NCBI RefSeq assembly: GCF_011050365.1
Contig: NZ_DRFV01000006.1
Span: 1 to 64,000, forward strand
DNA length: 64,000 bases
Reading direction: 5' to 3'
Origin: Pseudohongiella sp.
Lineage (GTDB): Bacteria > Pseudomonadota > Gammaproteobacteria > Pseudomonadales > Pseudohongiellaceae
The position numbers and the translations under genes were made by a program. Positions 58,102 through 64,000 of this stretch are shown here, piece by piece. The first letter of the stretch is position 1, and each line of letters begins with the position of its first letter. The notes beneath the pieces were generated by a model, which did no database searches, was not told the origin of the DNA, and saw nothing but the letters and a program-made list of their open reading frames with translations.

Positions 58102-59460
58102 TCAATCGCTGGTCGCGTGTCCTGCGGCGGTCCAGGCCTGCATGGAACCTATATACACGTCGACGTTGCTAAAGCCCTGGCGCTTGAGGACAGAGGCGGC
58201 GATGGTGGCGCGAGCGCCACTGCCGCACATGACAGTGACCGGGGTGTCAGGGTCCATATCGTTGACGGCATCAGGCAGTTCACCCACATAGGCATGGCGG
58301 GCGCCTTGCAGGTGACCATTTTCATACTCGTCCTTTGCGCGCACGTCCAACAAGGTCCAGCCATTGGGAGAAGTGTCGAGCCGTGAACGGATGGTTTCGG
58401 TTTCTGCAAAAGGGATGGCACCGAGCGGCCTGTCGTTTACTGCGAGAGGCATGACACCACTGATGTAACCGCCTATGTGGTCAAACCCGATACGATAAAG
58501 CGTTGTGGCAGCATTCAGCGCCTGAGTCTGGTCCCGGGCAATTAACAGAATCGGTTTGTCCACAGGAAGCAGCCAGCCGGCAAAGGCTGCGATCATGTCG
58601 TGGGGTATGCACAGAGAGCCCGGCCGATGACCTCCGGCAAAGTCGAAGATACCCCGTACATCGAGACAAATATGCTCGCCAGGGTCGAGCATCACCGCAG
58701 GGGAGCAAGGCAATGGCGTTGCCGGCGTCGTCTCGGCGCCCAGCATATTACACTGCTCCATTCGCTCGAAATATGGCGGAATATAGTGGTGTTCGGCGAC
58801 TTTTGCGTCGATGAACGATTCCCTGTCGGTCAATTGCAAGCGCGGATTGTTCTTCCTCTCGTGTCCGATTGACGAAAATTCCCGGTCAGCCATACCCGAT
58901 CCGCATACCGATCCGGCACCGTGGGCTGGATAGATAAGGCATTGGTCGCCAAGCGCAATCAGCTTTAGCAGGCTGTCGTAGAGTAGCCCTGCGACTTCTC
59001 TTTTTCTGTCGGGGTAGAAATCTGTCCGTCCTACGTCACCAACGAAAAGCGCGTCGCCGGTAAAGACGCCCACCGGATCTTGCCCGAAACTCTTGTCATA
59101 GAGCACGTAAGACAGACTGTCGTCGGTATGCCCCGGCGTTTCGAGCACTTTCAGCACAGCGCCGCCGATCTCGAAAACCTGACCATCACGGGTCTCATTT
59201 GCGTAGCGGATCGGTTGTTCAGGATGAGGGCCGTGCCAGACCTCGGCGCCGGTGGCGCGCTTAACAAGCGGTGCGCCCGAGATCAGGTCTTCGTTGCGAT
59301 GGGTCTCAAAAACATGCTTGATGACGGCTCCCTCGGCACGGGCGAGTTCAAGGTAGATGTCGATGTCACGACGCGGGTCGATGATGGCGGCTTCGCCATC
59401 GGCACTCAGGAAGTAGGAGAGATGAGCCAGACCCTCGGTCTTTATTTTTTCGATTCGCAT
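58102..59460 (-). CDS. MBL-fold hydrolase fused to two rhodanese domains
   Basis: A 452-residue protein: MBL domain (1-240) with FETHRNEDLISGA, TPGHTDDSLSY, FTGDALFVGDVGRTDFY and YPAHGAGSVCG, followed by two rhodanese domains; the second has an active-site cysteine (VTVMCGSGARATIAAS), the first (ILLIARDQTQA) does not. The arrangement is that of persulfide dioxygenase/sulfurtransferase proteins, probably for sulfide or persulfide handling. The usual HxHxDH metal motif is replaced by HRNED, known in one branch of this family. ATG 59460 is chosen since GGAGG lies 9 bases upstream and the family starts there. Confidence 0.88.
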   Translation of the reverse strand: MRIEKIKTEGLAHLSYFLSADGEAAIIDPRRDIDIYLELARAEGAVIKHVFETHRNEDLISGAPLVKRATGAEVWHGPHPEQPIRYANETRDGQVFEIGGAVLKVLETPGHTDDSLSYVLYDKSFGQDPVGVFTGDALFVGDVGRTDFYPDRKREVAGLLYDSLLKLIALGDQCLIYPAHGAGSVCGSGMADREFSSIGHERKNNPRLQLTDRESFIDAKVAEHHYIPPYFERMEQCNMLGAETTPATPLPCSPAVMLDPGEHICLDVRGIFDFAGGHRPGSLCIPHDMIAAFAGWLLPVDKPILLIARDQTQALNAATTLYRIGFDHIGGYISGVMPLAVNDRPLGAIPFAETETIRSRLDTSPNGWTLLDVRAKDEYENGHLQGARHAYVGELPDAVNDMDPDTPVTVMCGSGARATIAASVLKRQGFSNVDVYIGSMQAWTAAGHATSD

Positions 59461-59649
59461 TTGTTTTTGCCTCCACGTAGATGTTGAGGTAAATGACAAC
59501 TGGCATTCCGACGTTAACACAATCTCCAGTGTCCAGACACGTCCCATCTGGCGCAAAAGGCTCTGTCCATGTATCAAGCAAATGCCTGAATCGTATTGCC
59601 CTGCGTGCGTCCGCGAACCGTCGGTCAGTGGCCTGTCATGAGCAAGGCG

Positions 59650-61221
59650 TTAGCATTCATCGCGAATTGCCTGTTGCATCTTTTCCATCACGGTCAAGGT
59701 ATCGGGTGAGGCGGACTTTGCATAGCAGCCTGGTGTGCGCGGACACACCGCGCCGCGAGAGCAGATGACGCGCGCAGGGTTATCAAGGCCGCGCTGTATC
59801 CAGCCAATGTTGAGTATGCGAGCAGCGCTGAGCAAGTCTTTGCGGATAGCGGCCGGAATGTCTGCATCGCCGCGGCCTTTGATGCAAGCCTGCTTCAGGC
59901 TGGCTGCAATATCCCGGGCGTCGCGGCCCTGAGTGTCCAGAACCGGGTTCAGATCAATGCCAGCACACAGCACGTGCGCATTGCCAGCCATATCTTCGAC
60001 GCTGACAGATTCGCAGCAATAAATACGGGGACCGTCTTTGGTTTCCAGCACCGAGACCTGTGCGGAAGTGCCCGGGCTGCTATTGTTGATCAGGCGGAAC
60101 ACGGCCCAGTTCTGACAGGGGTCTTCCACCAGGCGCATATTTCCCCAGGGCAGAGGGATGCCGTTGCCACGGTAAACGGCCTTGAGTGTGCCGGGCGGAT
60201 AGGCATCAAAATAGTGCCAATGCGGATAGCTGGACACAGCGGTCATGCGCCGCATCACGACTGAGGGTGATACTTCCAGTTGCTTATGCACACTGACTTC
60301 GTAGCTGTGGCGCTCGAGCATTTGTCGGAACGGGACCCGCGGACAAAGCAGCGCGCCGGCAAAAAAACTGCATTCGAAATCGCGCCAGGCGCTGAGAATA
60401 TCCTGCGCATCGGGCCCGAAGGAGAGCGCATTTGCCGAACTACCGGTATTACTCTGATTCTTTCCCGCCAGTAATACACTTTTCAAACCATCCTTGTTGT
60501 GCAACGTGCAATGACCGATGTGCAGCGCCAGGTCATACTTAAGCCGCGCGGGTTCGGTTTTGAGCAATTCATTTAGATACAAGGTGCCGGGCGGATCAAA
60601 AAAAGAGCGCACAGTACTTTTGGAATGTGCGCCGGTTTCGTCCAGAACTTCCTGTGGTGTGCGGTTAAACCATTTAATGGTCAATCCCATTTTCTGCACG
60701 ATGTCCATCAGTTCCGCAACACTCAGGGGCATGCGTTTGAGGCCAATGTTTTCGGCAGCGCGCTCCAGGTCGGGAAAGTGATTACGGTGGTGCTCCTGGT
60801 GGGCCCGGATCAGCAGATGGGCAAACTGGCGGCCGGTGGTGCCGGTTTGAGCCAGCATCTCGGGAATCGCAATTTGCAATATGTTGTCGCTGAACAGGAA
60901 GCCAGGCTCCAGCGCCATACCACTGATGCCGCCATGGCCTGACTTTTCGGGTGTGATGGCCTTTTCCGACAGGGCGTCGTCCATAAACCAGTCGATATCT
61001 TTCTGAAAAACCGTGGCGATAATGCCCAGCATATCTTTGCCGGGCACCCGCTTGCCGCGCTCTATCATTGACAGATAGGACACCGAGGGCGCCGCCTCCG
61101 GGTCAATTTTGACGCAGCGGGCAGACAGGTCTTCCAGTGTCAGATGATGCTGCTTGCGCAGATTGCGGATCTTGGTGCCCAGGAAATGGGACTGGCGAAT
61201 CAGGGTGGCATGGTTTTTCAT
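59650..61221 (-). CDS. Glyoxylate/short-chain fatty acid regulator (RamB/ScfR-like XRE)
   Basis: A 523-residue regulator: an XRE helix-turn-helix (LGTKIRNLRKQHHLTLEDLSARC and SYLSMIERGKRVPGKDML), an IrrE-like peptidase-fold segment in the middle (LYLNELL, LKYDLALHIGHCTLH), and the C-terminal DUF2083 domain of the short-chain fatty acyl transcriptional regulator group. Cysteines cluster at the end (ICSRGAVCPRTPGCYAKS). RamB-like proteins control the glyoxylate and acetate genes; this gene diverges from malate synthase, with repeats in between that may be its target. Confidence 0.88.
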   Translation of the reverse strand: MKNHATLIRQSHFLGTKIRNLRKQHHLTLEDLSARCVKIDPEAAPSVSYLSMIERGKRVPGKDMLGIIATVFQKDIDWFMDDALSEKAITPEKSGHGGISGMALEPGFLFSDNILQIAIPEMLAQTGTTGRQFAHLLIRAHQEHHRNHFPDLERAAENIGLKRMPLSVAELMDIVQKMGLTIKWFNRTPQEVLDETGAHSKSTVRSFFDPPGTLYLNELLKTEPARLKYDLALHIGHCTLHNKDGLKSVLLAGKNQSNTGSSANALSFGPDAQDILSAWRDFECSFFAGALLCPRVPFRQMLERHSYEVSVHKQLEVSPSVVMRRMTAVSSYPHWHYFDAYPPGTLKAVYRGNGIPLPWGNMRLVEDPCQNWAVFRLINNSSPGTSAQVSVLETKDGPRIYCCESVSVEDMAGNAHVLCAGIDLNPVLDTQGRDARDIAASLKQACIKGRGDADIPAAIRKDLLSAARILNIGWIQRGLDNPARVICSRGAVCPRTPGCYAKSASPDTLTVMEKMQQAIRDEC

Positions 61222-61298
61222 GATCTTTCACCGTTCCGCTTTCAGTTTCACGATCCCGTGCTGCCGTGTCCGGCTCGGGCATCGCTATTCCTGTGTTT

Positions 61299-61335
61299 TG
61301 TAAAATTAACAGTGTGAAATTTTGTTTGTGAAATT
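61299..61335. promoter_or_regulatory. Three direct repeats with 14-bp period between regulator and glcB
   Basis: TGTAAAATT (61299-61307), TGTGAAATT (61313-61321) and TGTGAAATT (61327-61335) are exactly 14 bases apart. They lie in the divergent region just before a likely promoter (TATACA near 61350) of glcB. They are candidates for binding by the RamB-like regulator. Confidence 0.6.
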
Positions 61336-61404
61336 ACATTTTTTAATTCTATACACTACGCAGGTCTTAAGCAATCGGCCTGATGAAAGGCAACGGAGAG
61401 CGGC

Positions 61405-63576
61405 ATGCAAGCAGCCACACAATTGAACAGCGCCATTGACGCGCGGTTTTACCGGTTTATCAATGACCAGGTTCTGCCATTGACCACGCTGGATGCTTCG
61501 GCATTCTGGTCGGGGTTTATCAATCTGGTGGCGGAGCTGGCCCCACGCAACCGCGAGCTGCTGGCATATCGGGACACCCTGCAGCAGCAGATAGACCGGT
61601 GGCATCAACAGCATCGTGATCTGCCCCATGATCCTGAGGCCTATCGCCGGTTTCTGGCAGAAATCGGCTACCTGCTACCCGAGCCTGAGGCGGCCACAAT
61701 AGAAACCGGCGCGGTTGATGACGAAATAGCGCGTATAGCCGGTCCGCAACTGGTGGTGCCGGTCAAGAATGCCCGTTTTGCCATCAACGCCGCCAACGCG
61801 CGATGGGGTAGCCTGTATGACGCGGTGTATGGCAGCAATCTGATACCGGATGAAGGGGAGTTGGCCGCTGGGACACACTACAACGCGGTGCGCGGCGCCG
61901 CGGTAATTCGATATGCACAGGATTTTCTGGATCGTGCGTTTCCATTGGTCGACGGCTCCCACCAAGAGGTCAACTGCTATCGGATCGAGCATGCAAAACT
62001 GGTTGCCGGCCTGGCCAATGGCAGCTGGACTGAGTTGTGCCATCCGCAACAGTGGGCGGGACTGACCGGGCCGCAGCAGCAGCCTGATTCAATCATCCTG
62101 CGCAACCATGACTTGCACATCGTACTGGAGTTTGATCGCAGCGGCGCGATTGGCGGCCAGGATCTGGCCGGTGTTCAGGATATCAAGCTGGAGTCTGCGG
62201 TCACCACCATCATGGACTGTGAAGACTCGGTGGCTGCCGTTGATATCCAGGACAAGATCGACGTGTACCACAATTGGTTGGGGCTGATACGCGGCGACCT
62301 GAGTGTGGCGCTGGTCAAGCATGGCAAGTCCCGTTTGCGGTCTCTGAATCCGGACAGGCAGTTCACAGCAGCGGACGGCACACAGGTCAGCTTGCCGGGC
62401 CGGGCGCTGATGTTGATTCGCAACGTCGGTTTGCTGATGAACAGCGAGCTGATGTGCGATGCGCAGGGCCGGCCAGCTCCGGAAGGCATCATTGACGCGG
62501 TGGTCACTTCCCTGATTGCGTCGCTGGATGTGAATGCCAGCAGACCCTTGCGCAACTCACGCTGTGGCAACATTTATATCGTGAAACCGAAACTGCATGG
62601 TCCGGAGGAAGTTGCCTTTACCGTCGATCTGTTTGGGCGGGTAGAGGACTTGCTGGAGCTGCCGCGCAATACCATCAAACTGGGCATCATGGATGAGGAG
62701 CGTCGGACCACCGTCAACCTGACGGCTTGCATTGCCGCCGCCCGGCATCGGGTGGTGTTCATCAACACCGGTTTTCTGGATCGTACCGGTGACGAAATTC
62801 ATACCAGCATGCATGCCGGTGCCTTGCTGCCGAAAACGCAGCTCAAGGATCAGCCCTGCATTCGTGCCTATGAAGACAGGAATGTGGACATCGGTCTGGC
62901 CTGTGGTTTGCCTGGCCGGGCTCAGATTGGCAAGGGCATGTGGCCCATGCCCGATGACATGGCCGGTATGATGGCCAGCAAAATCGCGCATCCACGCGCC
63001 GGCGCCAGCACAGCCTGGGTACCATCACCGACGGCGGCAACCTTGCACGCCTTGCACTATCACCAGGTCAATGTGTCAGTCCGGCAACAGGCTCTGCGTT
63101 CGCGTGCCCGGGCAGCGTTGGCTGACATTCTGCGCATACCGCTGTTGCCCGCCCAGCACACATTGACGGACGCGGCTATTGCCGAGGAACTGGAAAACAA
63201 TATTCAGGGCATCCTGGGTTATGTCGTGCGCTGGATTGACCAGGGCGTCGGCTGCTCCAAAGTGCCGGACATTCATCAGGTGGGCCTGATGGAAGACCGG
63301 GCCACCTTGCGTATTTCCAGCCAGCATGTTGCCAACTGGCTGTTGCACGGTATCTGCAGTGAACACCAGGTGATGTCCACCATGCGTCGTATGGCCGAGG
63401 TGGTGGACCGGCAGAACGCAGGTGATGCTGCCTATCAACCCATGGCCACAAATTCAGACCAAAGCCTGGCCTTCCTGGCCGCCAAAGCGTTGATCTTTGA
63501 AGGACAAAAACACGCAAACGGGTACACAGAGCCTGTTCTGCACCGGTATCGCCGACTGGCCAAAAGCCGGACCTGA
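61405..63576 (+). CDS. glcB: Malate synthase G
   Basis: A 723-residue protein matching malate synthase G (E. coli GlcB 723). Motifs: NARWGSLYDAVYGSN, the Mg-binding and catalytic region VTTIMDCEDSVAAVDIQDK, LMLIRNVGLLMNS, IKLGIMDEERRTTVNL, FINTGFLDRTGDEIHT and AYEDRNVDIGLACGLPGRAQIGKGMW. It condenses glyoxylate with acetyl-CoA to malate. GGAG precedes the ATG. Here it lies immediately before aceA, so it serves the glyoxylate shunt. Confidence 0.97.
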   Translation: MQAATQLNSAIDARFYRFINDQVLPLTTLDASAFWSGFINLVAELAPRNRELLAYRDTLQQQIDRWHQQHRDLPHDPEAYRRFLAEIGYLLPEPEAATIETGAVDDEIARIAGPQLVVPVKNARFAINAANARWGSLYDAVYGSNLIPDEGELAAGTHYNAVRGAAVIRYAQDFLDRAFPLVDGSHQEVNCYRIEHAKLVAGLANGSWTELCHPQQWAGLTGPQQQPDSIILRNHDLHIVLEFDRSGAIGGQDLAGVQDIKLESAVTTIMDCEDSVAAVDIQDKIDVYHNWLGLIRGDLSVALVKHGKSRLRSLNPDRQFTAADGTQVSLPGRALMLIRNVGLLMNSELMCDAQGRPAPEGIIDAVVTSLIASLDVNASRPLRNSRCGNIYIVKPKLHGPEEVAFTVDLFGRVEDLLELPRNTIKLGIMDEERRTTVNLTACIAAARHRVVFINTGFLDRTGDEIHTSMHAGALLPKTQLKDQPCIRAYEDRNVDIGLACGLPGRAQIGKGMWPMPDDMAGMMASKIAHPRAGASTAWVPSPTAATLHALHYHQVNVSVRQQALRSRARAALADILRIPLLPAQHTLTDAAIAEELENNIQGILGYVVRWIDQGVGCSKVPDIHQVGLMEDRATLRISSQHVANWLLHGICSEHQVMSTMRRMAEVVDRQNAGDAAYQPMATNSDQSLAFLAAKALIFEGQKHANGYTEPVLHRYRRLAKSRT

Positions 63577-63622
63577 GACGTCGCCATTACCCATTAACCA
63601 CACCATATTAGAGGAAAGTACC

Positions 63623-64000
63623 ATGTCAACCTATCAGCAAGAGATGGACCAGGCCAATCGCACATTGGCGACACAGGGTGATACCTGGAATGGCATCAAT
63701 CCTGATTACATCGCGCGCATGCGTCTGCAGAATCGTTTCCAGACCGGCCTTGATATCGCCCGTTATACCGCAAAAATAATGCGTGAGGATATGGCGGCGT
63801 ATGACCGTGATCCGTCGCAGTACACCCAGTCGCTGGGCTGCTGGCACGGGTTCATCGGGCAACAGAAAATAATCTCCATCAAGAAGCACTTTGACACCAC
63901 CAAAGGACGTTACCTGTACCTTTCCGGCTGGATGATCGCGGCGCTGCGCTCCGAATTCGGTCCGCTGCCCGACCAGTCGATGCATGAAAAAACAGCGGTA
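63623..64000 (+). CDS. aceA: Isocitrate lyase, N-terminal part (cut by window edge)
   Basis: 126 codons from ATG 63623, with GAGGAAAG upstream. STYQQEMDQANRTLATQGDTW, GINPDYIARMRLQNRFQTGL and YLYLSGWMIAALRSEFGPLPDQSMHEKTAV match the long (about 530-residue) Pseudomonas-type isocitrate lyase. It splits isocitrate into glyoxylate and succinate and shares the operon with glcB. The C-terminus lies beyond the window. Confidence 0.95.
   Translation, partial: MSTYQQEMDQANRTLATQGDTWNGINPDYIARMRLQNRFQTGLDIARYTAKIMREDMAAYDRDPSQYTQSLGCWHGFIGQQKIISIKKHFDTTKGRYLYLSGWMIAALRSEFGPLPDQSMHEKTAV

Noticed and set aside
1-64000. CRISPR arrays, rRNA and tRNA genes
   Set aside because: No regularly spaced identical repeats and no tRNA-like or rRNA-like stretches were noticed on reading; attC sites are spaced by genes and are not CRISPR repeats.

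Overview
The window looks like a chromosomal segment of a marine-type gammaproteobacterium. Most housekeeping proteins (malate synthase G, the large isocitrate lyase, NAD malic enzyme, YajD, EmrAB-type efflux, PhoX, DUF748, several GGDEF-EAL proteins) have their closest family resemblance in Gammaproteobacteria, and the core genes are visibly richer in G+C than the first 11.5 kb. No rRNA, tRNA or CRISPR array was seen. The genus cannot be fixed by reading alone.

Left region (1-11.5 kb): an integron gene-cassette array. About 20 small genes, all on the + strand, are separated by 16 clear attC sites (inverse core RYYYAAC at or just past the stop codon, imperfect palindrome, core GTTRRRY) plus one decayed site and two remnants. 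Cassettes carry two toxin-antitoxin modules (VapBC and BrnTA), three GNAT acetyltransferases, two related P-loop kinase-like proteins, a second P-loop protein, a RibD-type deaminase, a methyltransferase, two small VOC proteins, an ABM-domain protein, an NTR/TIMP-like secreted protein and several unknowns. The array ends in a truncated attC immediately before a PAS-GGDEF-EAL gene. No integrase lies at this end; it would be expected to the left of the window.

Core block (11.5-27.3 kb): a cyclic-di-GMP gene; a leftward amine oxidase, dihaem cytochrome c and periplasmic RidA group; a rightward TonB receptor, PHP metallohydrolase and PhoX group (probably nutrient or phosphorus acquisition); malic enzyme; and a leftward three-gene unit made of a photoactive-yellow-protein homologue that keeps the chromophore-site residues, a 60-residue PAS fragment and a GGDEF-EAL protein. 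This suggests a light-to-c-di-GMP pathway.

Second, decayed integron (27.9-31.3 kb): a 45-residue piece of a tyrosine recombinase of integron-integrase type on the - strand is followed on the + strand by further cassettes (DUF1272, GNAT, DUF7010, a broken dapD, two unknowns), degenerate or normal attC sites, and a vapC fragment ending at a 17-bp perfect inverted repeat.

Right region (31.3-64 kb): M61 peptidase, cupin protein, outer-membrane proteins, another PAS-GGDEF-EAL protein, App1-like phosphatase, then a porin/BCCT transporter/cNMP-CBS-nucleotidyltransferase/exonuclease cluster, YajD and an EamA exporter, a small membrane protein with an XRE regulator, a DUF748 giant, a VIT-type metal transporter, a MarR-EmrA-EmrB-MFS efflux operon with a well-formed promoter and operator, an MBL-rhodanese protein, and a divergent glyoxylate-shunt locus (RamB/ScfR-like regulator, glcB, start of aceA).
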